DNA of 64,000 nucleotides, taken from assembly GCA_964019415.1 (NCBI GenBank), contig OZ025868.1, positions 5,908,371-5,972,370 on the forward strand, read 5' to 3'. Of this stretch, positions 39,264-51,110 are shown piece by piece (the stretch's first letter is position 1; each line of letters begins with the position of its first letter). Below the pieces are notes generated by a model that ran no database searches, was not told where the DNA came from, and saw only the letters and a program-made list of their open reading frames with translations. The DNA comes from Ianthella basta (Eukaryota > Porifera > Demospongiae > Verongiida > Ianthellidae). The translations under genes were made by a program, and so were the position numbers.

Positions 39264-40882
39264 ATGGCTCCCATTAAGAAGCTTAAGAGTGTGAGCTTGA
39301 CTTTTTTGTTCAGCGTCCTGTGCTTGGCTGCTTTTACTCCATTAGTGAATGGTGAGTCACTATCATTGTGGCTATAGTTATATACTATAATGCTGCAGCT
39401 TTCACTCAATTCAACATCTCTGCGTATAAATATTGAATAATTTAAGATACCACCATAATTTAACTACTTGTAATGCACACACAAATTCAGGACACACATT
39501 ATACACTCGACTTATCATTGACAATCACAGGCCATGGTTCAGAAAGAACTGACTGCACCTGTCTTTACTCAACTATCTCACAGCACTATTTCAGTTTGCT
39601 CTCGGTGATGTTATTCTTACCCTGCTAGCAGTGTACTCTCGTGTCTACTGAATGTCATCTTTCAGGCTCAATGAATGCATACCCATGCACTGGTCTGTGT
39701 ATACTGTTAGTATACACAGACCAGTGCACACACAACCTTGTGCATGTGTAATACAGTTAATCCACATTTTCTGATTCAGAGTATTTGTTCTTTTAAAGGT
39801 ACAGTAACTACATGGGAAGATTCAGGCTGTTCACCACCCTGTCAGAATGGCGCAACATGTGTGGAGCTTCCATTACGACTAGAGATTCCATGTTATTGTC
39901 CTACTGGGTACACAGGACGGTACTGTGAGAAGAAAGGTGTGTGTGCACCAAGGTGTGCGTTACATACATGATCAGTGTTGTAACTTTATAGTGCAATCAT
40001 AATAACCATAAGAATAAGGAATATATTATATTATACTTGTATACTTCCTTTGCCCATGAATAACTTGCAGATAACGCTGGTATCATCGCTGGAGGAGTAC
40101 TCGGTGGACTAGTCCTCGTGATCACCTTACTGGTCATTGCTGGATGCCTCGTGGTGGGTTGGGTACGTAGAAATAGGCATAGGGATGTACGTGTTCTGGG
40201 GATCACTCAGGAAGAAGACTGTTCTGCTGATGACCCACTGCTCAACCGTGACCTGCACTTTTCTGACACAGCTCCCAGCACATACAATCAGATTGAGTGC
40301 CCTCCAAACATGTCTGAAGAGGGTTGCTCTGTTCGAGCTCCTCCTCAGCCCCTCCCCCCTGAAGCACCTCCTCCTACCCCAAATTGTGAGGATATGTCTG
40401 AACAATTATCTTCAGCAGTAGTTCAGAGGAGATTGAACCATTTCAATTTTCCACTCCCACCATGGTTAGAAACACCTACCATGTACACATACTCCTTTGA
40501 TGAAGACCCAAGACCACCAGAAGACCAATCGTTAACCTTAGCCTCTGGGAGAATCTGCCCAGTCAGCCATCCTCAAGCCACTTCGGAATGGGACATGCAT
40601 ACTGCTCTGCAGTCCCTCGCCCCATGCCCAGAAGCACCGACTATCAACTCTCATGATGAAGAGCCATGGCCATCTGAAGACCATTTCTTAACCTTAGATA
40701 GAAGGACAAGCAGCCCGGCCAGCTATCTCTTTGCTAAGAAGCCTTCCACAGAGGACCACCCCCCTCCTCCCCAGCCCTTCCTCGCGGAAATATTATTACC
40801 CAGCCCCATTAATGAAGACCCACCAGAATGTCTCCTATCTTCAGCCATCACTGGGAGGCCTAGGAGTAAGAGCCTTTCCTGA
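39264..40882 (+). CDS. Gene E: short single-EGF, single-pass receptor-like protein
   Basis: Three exons give 1038 nt (345 aa): 39264-39351, 39799-39936 and 40071-40882. The leader (MAPIKKLKSVSLTFLF...CLAAF) is followed by one EGF nearly identical to the last EGF of gene D ([30 protein letters not shown]), then helix [26 protein letters not shown]. The 250-residue tail has [16 protein letters not shown], and two copies of a repeat DE.P.P.ED..LTL....S/CP.S (40497-40590 and 40651-40728), related to one in gene D. It looks like a D paralogue that lost its four membrane-distal EGF exons. The tail encodes no catalytic domain. Confidence 0.88.
39686..39728. repeat. Perfect hairpin in gene E intron 1
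   Basis: Nineteen-base arms (TGCACTGGTCTGTGTATAC and its exact complement) around a 5-base loop. Intronic, with no coding capacity. It may be a foldback scar or a hairpin-forming transcript segment. Confidence 0.9.
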
Positions 40883-41741
40883 CTGCATGCGCTGCTGTGA
40901 AGCAGTGAAGAACGGCATTTTGTTTAACTGCTAGGCAGCAAAATGTTTTTAGGTTAACTTGACATTTGGCCTTTGTCATTGCAATTTAGTACGTACATTT
41001 AGGAGCTGATTCTGTATGCCTTGGTTTTCCATCCTTTGAAAATTATTCAGCTGCATGGAGTATTGCTAGAGCTAAAACTTGATTGACAATAAATAATCTT
41101 ATGTTCCCCAATTACATCATTAGACATGTTTGAATTATCCATGGCCTCCTCCACTGATGACCATACCAGAAATCCACCTACATAATAATAACACCCATTT
41201 ATGAATTATCCTATTGCCATGTAAACTGTATTGTATATTATATAGGCAAGCAATTCTATGTTTATTTTTTCTTTGCTACCTTGCAATTGAAAGCCAATGT
41301 TGTCTTTTTCTTTCAAAGTATTTTCTGTGTGTATGCTTTCTGCTTCAAGAATGGTAGAGGGAGAGTTTACTTTTCTGTTTATTTATGCAAAATGTGTAGT
41401 AAACAGCCAGCATTCTATTATTTTTCATTATACTTGCACCTTAGTCAACGTAAGGCATTGTGAGAGCAAGGAACTGTTGTTACTAGCTATTGTACGCTGA
41501 AATTTGTACATGAATTAAACAGAAACAGAATTTAATACTTTTAATACTAACTTATATTATAATTGTATCCTTCACAGCCCTGCATTGAATAAACAATTGG
41601 TACCAACACAATATAGCCACAAACCTTATGAACATTGACACTGTGTAGTCAAGAATTTCTTGTGGCTCTGGGTTACTTTGTTCAATTGTATAAAGAGGCA
41701 GCGGACTTTTCTCAAGTAAATATTTGAGCGAGTTGGCCACT
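40883..41741. other. Intergenic region between E and F
   Basis: No gene is supported. AATAAA near 41089 is a possible poly(A) signal for E. A block at about 41284-41390 recurs downstream of other genes of the locus (see findings). A short block at about 41575-41603 (AGCCCTGCATTGAATAAACAATTGG) recurs at about 49694-49720, within the first intron of gene H. Confidence 0.55.
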
Positions 41742-43117
41742 ATGAATGCAGCATTCAAGAAACAAGTGGCTTTGCTGCTCAGTTTCCTGTGTTTGGCAGC
41801 GTTTCCTTCAGTAAATGGTGAGTCTTGTTGTCTGTCGTTGTGATTCATTCTGGATTCACTAGAACATCTCTGGATGTCAAGATGAAACGGCCATTTATTT
41901 TATCACTGCGCATATCAGAACTTGGCATGCAGTCACTTGGCACAAAGTATATAGATTCACACTCCCTGTTAACGTATTCTTTAAAGCACTGTATGATGCC
42001 ACATTTGTAGCTGCGTGGGACTGTAGTTCACCGGGACGGTCCGCAACAGAGATACATTAAAACATGCGCAATTTGTTTTGGTGAATGCATGCCTACAATG
42101 CACGCAAAAGCCAGAAGCGACTGGTTCTCATCTCCTACGCAGACCATCATTCATAGCAGTAGGGCAGGTGACAATGCAACCAAACAGCTTCTTTCCGAGA
42201 GTGTATTGCATGACAAAACAAGTAACCAGTCAAAGCATTAGGTTGAAGAGTCTACCATACATACATCAATGCAGGTTCTAACTCCAAGTTCCCTGCAGCT
42301 CGCTGCACTGCTGACTGGGAGTGCTTCAATGGTGGCACATGTCGCCCTGATGGAACTTGTGATTGCCCTTTTGGAACACATGGAAGTCACTGTATATTTC
42401 CGAGTTAGTCACATTTTTGCACTCATGCACTCAAAGATGGATTCTGCTACAGTTCATGTGTATATAGAAAGAGATAACCGCTTAATGCACTAGCTGACAT
42501 ATGCAAATGTACAATATCGTACATACACAGAGTAGAGACATGTCCATGTGTACACATACAGACGAGTGCACCTGTTTCATTTGACATCTATTTTCAAACA
42601 CATAGTCTGCCGCCCTCCTTGTCAGAATGGAGGAATATGCAGGAGAATTTCTAAATACTTTGATCATCAATGTGTCTGCCCCAATAACACAACAGGAGCC
42701 TACTGTCAGTACACAGGTACACATGTATAGGTACACACTGAAATTTATGCAGATTGAATGAAATTAAGAAAAAACATGGTGTACATATACGTACACTCAT
42801 ATGTATACTGCATCTACACATGTAGTGTGTACACCACCCTGTCAGAATGGAGGAACATGTCAGGAGTTCTATGAATCTATCCCATGTGCTTGCCCTAGTG
42901 GGTACAAAGGGCGCTATTGTGAGACAGCAGGTGCGTATCCGCCAAAATGTTGCAAGAACATGATTCAATGTCCACCTTCTCCACCGGCTCCTTCGTTCAC
43001 ACATTCATGTAGTCTGTGATCCAGTCTGTCAGAATGGAGGGATATGTAATGAAGCTTCTTCCCCTCCTCGCTGTGAGTGTCCCAGTGGCACCTCAGGAAG
43101 CTACTGTCAGCACACAG
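41742..43117 (+). CDS. Gene F: secreted or alternative 5' EGF protein without membrane exon
   Basis: Five exons: 41742-41817, 42275-42403, 42606-42716, 42826-42930 and 43013-43117. The leader is MNAAFKKQVALLLSFLCLAAF. The first EGF has the family signature ADWECFNGGTCRPDGTCDCP, and three more EGFs follow. The last exon ends with a good phase-1 donor (CACACAG/GTATAC), yet only 129 bases separate it from the gene G ATG and no membrane exon lies between. Two readings are open: F splices into the downstream phase-1 exons of G, making F and G alternative 5' ends; or F is truncated. Reading through the donor reaches a TGA after about 26 codons. Confidence 0.7.
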
Positions 43118-43246
43118 GTATACACCCTTGTGCATGCATGGTGTTCCCCTGCCGTGTGCAGAATTACCAGACTACCTTGTTTGGTCACTTTTGAGACAGT
43201 GAACATTGACGAGCACACCATAGGGAGTGACTCAGTCGCTAGGGAA
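43118..43246 (+). promoter_or_regulatory. Gene G upstream segment shared with gene H
   Basis: About 100 bases (GGTCACTTTTGAGACAGTGAAC, ACACCATAGGGAGTGACTCAG) recur at 48630-48715 before gene H. Conservation upstream of both starts suggests 5' UTR or promoter, although recent duplication alone could explain it. Confidence 0.45.
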
Positions 43247-46200
43247 ATGACAGGGTTCAAGGATAGGGTTACTTTCTCATTCGGCTTCCTGCATTTGGCT
43301 GTATTTTCTCTAGCTATCTGTGAGTCATATTAGCTGATAATGTGCATGCAGCATGCAGTACTACAAAACATCTTGGCAGGCTAGGATAAATCTTGATCAC
43401 ATGCCTTACTCTAGGATTCACGTCAGTCACTAGCTGCTCTCAGAATGAATTCACTGTCCTTATAGATTAATCTATGGCACAGTATAGTAGTGTTTTACTC
43501 TTTGCTGTGATGCCAATTAAACTAGGGTAGCAACTCACACCTCGAGATCTTCAACTGTTATGCCACTGAATTTGATATGGACGAGAAAGGTCCGCAAATA
43601 ATTTTGATATAGCTACATATAATGTATACCTACTCAGGAAATCTTCTTCAAAGCTATAAATCCTATATAGATTTTGGAGTTTACATGTATGTTGGTACTG
43701 TAATACATATAATAGCTGACATTCCACTCAGTCACATAGAAAACGAATACAGACATGACATTGTGTTAGTACTGCTCAACATTTAAATATCCATATGAAT
43801 TAAATTGCCTCTGGATCTAGTTCTGTTACCAATTCCTATCTTTCAAATAAGCATGAAAGTTGAAAATGATTCAAAAACACACTGAAAGCATTCCTGTGAA
43901 GACAAGGTTGTGACCAAATAGAGCACAAAATTTGAATTCACCGGAAATAACATGAATAATTTATATAATAATAAATATTATGTTGATTAGACTGTGTCAG
44001 TATACATATCAGTTTAATTTTGTTCATTTCAAGAATAAATGGTGAGTGTAGTTCCTTGACATGCATGCACGTAGCAAGTATATGATTAAAGCTTTGATCA
44101 ACTTCATCATCATACTCCTCTTTCAACATCAATACAGGCTCTGGTTTCAAGATCCCTGGCTGCACTGCTGACTGGGAGTGCTTCAATGGTGGCACATGTC
44201 GCCCTGATGGAACTTGTGATTGCCCTTTGGGATTCGTTGGAGATTGTTGTTTTCCTCCACGTTAGTCAATTTTTACTACATATGTTACATTCACATAGTT
44301 ACATCTATATGGCAAGAGATAAGCACACATGAGCACATGCACGTATACAGGTTCATGTTATCGGAGTGGAGGAATGCACTCGTGAACATGTATGCATGCA
44401 TGTATAAAATTATACATGAATGATTCAAATATAGATCAATTCCATGCATATGCTTCAAAGTGCACAATGCAGGCTTACCTTCATACAATTATACATGCAG
44501 TCTGTGATCCAGCTTGTCAGAATGGAGGAACATGCAATGTATATGAAACTTCTGAACACAATGCTCATTGTGTCTGCCCCCCTACCACAACGGGACCCTA
44601 CTGTCAGTACACAGGTATGTCAGGTAAAGTTAGCATGCACTGGACGTCTTTGTAGCTATAGACTGTATGCCACTGATAACTGATTCTTGAGCAGGACCCG
44701 AATGTTAATGAGGGAATTTTATAAATCATAATTATGCAGGAGTTTTGCCCCAGAGGCTAGGTCTTTGTCAACTGTGGACATGGCAAAGTGCAGTTTACAA
44801 AGACCTGTGGTCAAAATGTCTGCAATCAGATTTGATTATCATTAACATGGTGTACCCTCTTAAGAACCAGGTGTACAACTATGAGCTTCCACAGCATCAT
44901 AGATGGTATACATACAAACAGTTCAAAGGATTTCATTTTAAAGGTGTGTATTCTGCTGCATTTCCACCTGTATAGTGTGTACACCACCCTGTCAGAATGG
45001 AGGAACATGTCAGGAGTTCTATGAATCCACTCCATGTAAATGCCCTAGTGGGTACAAAGGACGCTATTGTGAGACAGCAGGTGAGTGTCTTTTGAACATT
45101 ACAAGCACGTGATTCAAAGGGCACCAATATACTGAGTCTGCTCCTGGTTTATTCATACAATCGTGCATGCAGTCTGCAACCCAGCCTGTCAGAATGGAGG
45201 AACATGTCGGGAGTTCTATGAAACCACTCCATGTAAATGCCCTAATGGGTACAAAGGACGCTATTGTGAGACAGCAGGTGAGTGTCTTTTGAACATTACA
45301 AACACGTGATTCAAAGGGCACCCAATATACTGAGTCTGCTCCTGCATGGTTTATTCTTACAATCATGCATGCAGTCTGCAACCCAGCCTGTCAGAATGGA
45401 GGAACTTGCAATGGCACAACTTCTACTGGTCATTGTGTATGTCCTAGTTACGCCTCAGGAAGCTACTGCCAACACATAGGTATGTACATAAGGATGTATG
45501 ATATTATGCAGACATATACCATTCTGCATGATTCAGTGAGCTATACTTATTAGATATACACACCTGCATTGACACCAAAAGCTGTAGTGTGTACACCACC
45601 CTGTCAGAATGGAGGAACATGTCAGGAGGACCAACAATTGAGCCCATGCTATTGTCCTAGTGGGTTTGCTGGGAAGTATTGCGAGAAAACAAGTATGTGT
45701 GCTAGAAACTCTGCTATAACTGTACATTAGGTAGCTCAGTTTGCACCTGTTTAACTTATATTCACACGTGCATGCAGTCTGTGACCCAGCCTGTCAGAAT
45801 GGAGGGATATGCAATAAAACCTCTTCCCTTCCTCGCTGCGACTGTCACAGTGGCACTTCAGGAAGCTACTGTCAGTACAAAGGTGTATACACTTGCATAT
45901 GCATATATGATTTGAACTACCAATAACTTGCATGCATGGTCTCAGTTCATGTGTGTGTAAGTAAGCAATCTGCACAGAATCTGCCTAATGGGTTCACTTA
46001 GAAGTATTGCAAGAAAAAAGGTGTGTGTGCGCAAGTACTAGTGTGCTTTCCTTGCAGGTGTATAATAAATTATGCTGTATGTCACAAACATGCATTTAAG
46101 CAGAGCAGCCTCTGATCCCCAATTAAATTATGCATAGATAATAATAATAATGAATAATTATATGACTTTGAATGCATTTATCACTATGCCGTACAAATTC

Positions 46201-46871
46201 AACCAGCATAGTTCAAGTGGCAAGGCATTGGCATGTATGATTCTGTACACATGATAAAGAGTCAATACTAAAGTGCGTGCATATATACACTTTGACCAGG
46301 TATAATTATTTGATACTGTAGAGTCTCATTGTTGCATTATACAAGAACGAAAGTTTTTTTGAACAATTCACGCAACATAGATGTTACATAACAAACCAGG
46401 ACATTTTGACCCGTGGGTCTTCGTCAGTTGGACAACTGAGTTGTCAGCAAAGTTGTCCAGCTGATGAAGACCCACGGGTTGAAACTTCCTGGTTTGTTAT
46501 GTAACATCTATGTTGCGTGAATTGCTCAAAAAACTTTTCATTCATAATTATTTGGCATTTCTCTTTATTCCTGTCACTTCATAGAGAAAGTTATTGGCAT
46601 TATGTTCATCGGACATGTGATTGGTGGAATTGTTGCTGTACTTGTCATAATATGCTGTGCTGGTTGCCTTGTGGTGAAGTTGGTCAGAAATAAGAGAAGC
46701 AGGAATGGACATGTTCCTGAGGTCATTGATGAGGAAGACTGTCCTCCTGATGTCCAGCTGCTCAACCTTGGCCAGCAGTTTTCTGACACAGCTCCAAGCA
46801 CTGTTACTTGCACATGTAACCGGATTGAGTGTCCGCCCTCCACATCTGAAGAGGACGTAAAAGTGGTGTAA
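43247..46871 (+). CDS. Gene G: single-pass EGF receptor-like protein, short tail
   Basis: Nine exons give 1122 nt (373 aa): 43247-43319, 44138-44260, 44501-44614, 44976-45080, 45173-45277, 45375-45479, 45588-45692, 45778-45882 and 46585-46871. The leader MTGFKDRVTFSFGFLHLAVFS precedes seven EGFs (first: ADWECFNGGTCRPDGTCDCP). The helix is IMFIGHVIGGIVAVLVIICCAGCLVV, with a basic flank (VKLVRNKRSRNG). The tail is only about 60 residues and keeps DVQLL (DxxLL), but the D/E motif [10 protein letters not shown] is altered to TCNRIECPP, losing the Tyr, and translation ends soon after. Several EGF exons with their introns are near-identical to gene H. Confidence 0.87.
45975..46030 (+). pseudogene. 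C-terminal fragment of an EGF exon in gene G intron
   Basis: TGCCTAATGGGTTCAC..AGAAGTATTGCAAGAAAAAAGGTGTG resembles the end of the family EGF exon (CP.GFAGKYCEK then a GT donor), but with stops and no 5' half. It is a decayed EGF exon between the last intact EGF and the membrane exon. Confidence 0.6.
46346..46545. mobile_element. Foldback element (long hairpin) in gene G last intron
   Basis: Inverted arms of about 85-95 bases, almost perfect (CAACATAGATGTTACATAAC, CCCGTGGGTCTTC and complements), around a loop of only a few bases near 46433-46440. No coding capacity. It is best read as a foldback MITE. The RNA would form a long stable hairpin. Confidence 0.88.
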
Positions 46872-48723
46872 AGCTGGTTTCATGTAACTACAAGGCTGCG
46901 TGCGCTTATATTCATTAAATTTACTGAGTGCTTTAGTGTAGGTACTGTAGTAGTATTATCATGTTATATCAGTACAATGACATACTTTTTCCTCATTTTA
47001 ATTTTTGTATTTTTGTAGTATATTTACTGCTGTCGTAATGTTGTGCAATGCTGAAGCTGAACTTACCTGATCGACCACATGCACCCCATTATACATCCTC
47101 AGACAGGATAGCAGTATTCCACATATACCCTACCTACCTACGTATACCTACCTAATGCCTATATAGCCCTGTGTATAACATAGTTGGGAGGAGAACTCAA
47201 TGCAAACCTATATGGTGTGTGTACCCTTGAGCTCAGGGCACCATCTCATATTCCCTACATATATATATATACACCACACTTCAGTTCATTCATTTATGCA
47301 TACTGTCCTCAGAAGCTAAGATCCTCGAAGTGAATGGGTAAATTCATTCTAGAACCACACCACTCACAAACATTGATTTGTTGGTATGATAATGCCTAGC
47401 TATATAGTGAGTTGGCTGCCAACAGTAACAAATCTGTGTAGTCATAAAATAATATGGACAACTGCATTCTGCATTTGCATCATGCAGTGCAGATCTGTAT
47501 AGGTTATTTGTGAGGTCAGCCACATGCCTGACACTAATCAACCTCTTATTATTGTATAACTATATAAAATTATTGTTACAAAGAAGGACTGGTTCACAAT
47601 AACTCTACTTATAATTCCATTATACATAATACACAGGTATTTGGTTGGCAGGCAATCAAGTTTTAAATTACTTTAATGCCAATTCTTCAACTACAAACAC
47701 TTTAGAAACAGCACTTCGAGTTTTCTTCCTTAGTAGAGTCCCTTGTGATCATGCATGCATGCATGCATGCATGACTTCAATAATTCCTCCATCACCAATG
47801 CAACAACTATAGCTGCCAGGCAACCAACTGTACAACATTGTGTGTTTATTATTTCCACTACAGAGCAACTTTGAAACTACGAAGTTGTTGTTGTCCTTCC
47901 CTTCCAACGTATTTCCTATTGTGTATGCTTTCTGCTTCAGGAGTGACGTGGGATTGCCCAGGGCATTATACTTTTAAGGTTTCTGTTCTGTTACGGAAAG
48001 AAAACATTAATGCATGTTGTACGGTCGTACATAATTACATTGTATGGCTACCCACGCTGCTGTATGAAGAAACAACATGGGTGACATTCAGCAAACAACA
48101 TATTATTCTATTGAACCCCAAAAGGCTTGGTGTTAACTGGCTTACAAAAACCATACATGTAATAAGTAAGGAATTCCAAAGTTTAACTTGACAGTAAGTT
48201 TGAACTTACACATGAAGCAAACAAACTTAAAGACAATCACAGCTATATACTTAGCCAGCACTGCCTCCACTGCATGCAGCATCACTACGTGGGAGCATCA
48301 TAACTGTTGAATACTAATATCTATAGCTTGACATGATCATGAACTGAAAGGAATCTTGGCTCTTCCATTCAACACATACTATGTTTAATTCATTGGAGCC
48401 ATCAGAGACTGACTCATAATATGCAGAATATACAGCTTCCACTTCGCACGGCATGCACATGCATGTCCGATGCGTGGGCTGAAAAGCACTCGCAACAGTT
48501 ACTGCATGCATGTGGCTGGTCGATCAATTATTAGCCATCGATCATTCAATTACAATGATATAATTACGCTGTCATTATAAGAAAGGCAGGGAAAGTTCCG
48601 AAATACTACGGCCGTGTGCAAGATTACCGGGTTTCCTTTTTCGGTCACTTTTGAGACAGTGAACATTGACGCCCACACCATAGGGAGTGACTCAGCCGCT
48701 AGGGAACAGCAGGGTTCAAGGAC
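46872..48723. other. Intergenic region between G and H
   Basis: No gene is supported. A copy of the recurrent 3' flanking block is at about 47868-47990, and a GCAT repeat at about 47753-47772. From 48600 the sequence matches the gene G upstream segment. The remainder is AT-rich and unremarkable. Confidence 0.55.
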
Positions 48724-50990
48724 ATGATGACTTTCTCGTTCGGCTTCTTGTGTTTGGCTATATTTTCTCTAGTTATCTGTGAGTCATATTATCTGATGAT
48801 GTGCACGCAGCATGCACTACAGAACATCTCTGCATGTTATCGTAGGGCAAGTCTTGATCACGCGCCTTTCTTCAGGACTCTCGTCCGTCACTGTGCTCAG
48901 AATATATTCGCTGTAGTTATAGATTAACCTATGGCACAGTATCGTATAATATTGTTTTCCTAGCTTTTTGCTGTGATGCCAAACATTTGGTAGCTATAGC
49001 TATGTATGTGTTACGCGCATACCTTAGGCACTCACACCTGGAGATCTTCAGCGATGTTACTGAATTCATAATACGGACGAGAAAGGTCCGCAAACAACAC
49101 CTAGCTACATGATTGTAACACTTGATGTATGTGTACCTAGTACTCAAGAAAGTGGAAACTTACTGGTACTACTTTTCTTAATATGTAGAATCTCCAAGTG
49201 TTCCTAGATAATGGAGTGTACGTGTAAGGTGCACCTGTGATATAAAGCTGACATCTCCACTTAATTTGACAGGCATGACATGACATCGTCACAGTGTTAG
49301 TACTGCATGCCCAACATTGCAATATACAATATTGCCTGTGTATCTATTGCTATACTTCTACAAGAGCAAGTTACATAGGTCCAAACACGCACAGAAAGCA
49401 TTCCTGGAAAGGCAGGTTTGGTAACCAAATAGTGCATGAAATTCAAATTTGTTTGAACCAGCATGAATAATACTTAGCTATAGTTTGATTATAAAACTAC
49501 TAGCAGGGCGACCGCCTTCGGCGGGCTTCTGCTACGGCGAGTGGCACAACAGGCTGATTCAAAGAACTTGCGCTGTTAGCAACGGTGGGTAGCTGCTATA
49601 ACGACAACCGAGGCACTGTTAGGAAGACATAGAAACACCATAGATAAAGTCCACGCTATCAAACAGTCACTTTGAGTCACCCAAATCTTGCAGCTAGCCC
49701 TCATTGAATAAAACAATTGGGTATTTAAATCAATTAGGCAAATGGACATGAATAATTATAGCAAAATTAATACAATTTGCAGCTAACAGCAATTCCATAA
49801 TCATGCTCCTCCTGTAATATTAATACAGGCTCTGGTTTCAAGATTCCTGACTGCACTGCTGACTGGGAGTGCTTCAATGGTGGCACATGTCGCCCTGATG
49901 GAACTTGTGATTGTAAATTGGGATTCGTGGGAGATAACTGCTTTCCTCCACGTAGGTCAATTATTGCCACAGATATTCTATTCACATTCATATAGCAAGA
50001 GATAAACACACATGAGCACATGCACATGTACAGGTTCAAGTTATCAAAGTAGAGGAATGCACTCATGCACATGTATAAATGCATGTATATACATTAATGA
50101 TCCAAATGTAGATAAATTCCATGCTTCACAGTGCACAATGCATGCAGGCTTCCCTTCATATTATTGTATATGCAGCCTGTGATCCAGCTTGTCAGAATGG
50201 TGGAACATGCAACGGAACTACTGAATACAATGGTCATTGTGTCTGCCCCCCTACCACAACAGGAACCTACTGTCAGTACACAGGTATGTCAGGTAAAGTT
50301 AGCATGCACTGGACGTCTAAGTAGCTATAGACTGTATGCCACTGATAACTGATTATCAACGCAACTATGAGCTTTTACATATATGGCATCATAGACAGTA
50401 TACATACAATTCAGAGAATTTCATTTAATTTATAGGTGTATATTCTCCATTGTGCATTTCCACCTGTATAGTGTGTACACCACCCTGTCAGAATGGAGGA
50501 ACATGTCGGGAGTTCTATGAAACCACTCCATGTAAATGCCCTAGTGGGTACAAAGGACGCTATTGTGAGACAGCAGGTGAGTGTCTTTTGAACATTACAA
50601 ACACGTGATTCAAAGGGTACCAATACACTGAATCTGCTCCTGCATGGTTTATTCATACAATCATGCATGCAGTCTGCAACCCAGCCTGTCAGAATGGAGG
50701 AACGTGCAATGGCACAACTTCTACTGGTCATTGTGTCTGTCCTAGTGACACCTCAGGAAGCTACTGCCAACACACAGGTATGTACATAAGGATGTATGAT
50801 ATTATGCAGACATATACCATTCTGCATGATTCAGTGAGCTATACTTCTTAGATATACACACCTGCATTGACACCTAAAGCTGCAGTGTGTACACCACCCT
50901 GTCAGAATGGAGGGACGTGTCAGGAGGACCAACAGTTGAGCCCATGCTATTGTCCTAGTGGGTTCGCTGGGAAGTATTGCGAGAAAGCAA
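48724..50990 (+). CDS. Gene H: EGF protein, truncated paralogue of G
   Basis: Six exons: 48724-48778, 49829-49951, 50176-50283, 50472-50576, 50673-50777 and 50886-50990. They encode a leader (MMTFSFGFLCLAIFSLVI), the signature first EGF (ADWECFNGGTCRPDGTCDCK) and four more EGFs. The ATG used by gene G is destroyed here (GAAATGACAGGG has become GAACAGCAGGG), so the start moves eight codons in, at a new ATGATG. The last exon ends at a phase-1 donor, but no membrane exon appears before gene I. H could be secreted, or a 3'-deleted pseudogene with intact exons. Confidence 0.68.
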
Positions 50991-51080
50991 GTATGTGTGC
51001 TAGTAAATCCCACTAACTGTACATTATGTATATAGCTTATGCAGAATCCACCTGTTTAACTTATATTCACACAATCATAT

Positions 51081-51110
51081 AATACAATACAATACAATAC
51101 AATACAATAT
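51081..51110 (+). repeat. (AATAC)n pentanucleotide repeat
   Basis: Six units, intergenic, downstream of gene H. Confidence 0.93.

Noticed and set aside
47838-48191. 117-residue + strand ORF
   Set aside because: Its start overlaps the recurrent non-coding 3' block and the frame is not kept in the other copies.
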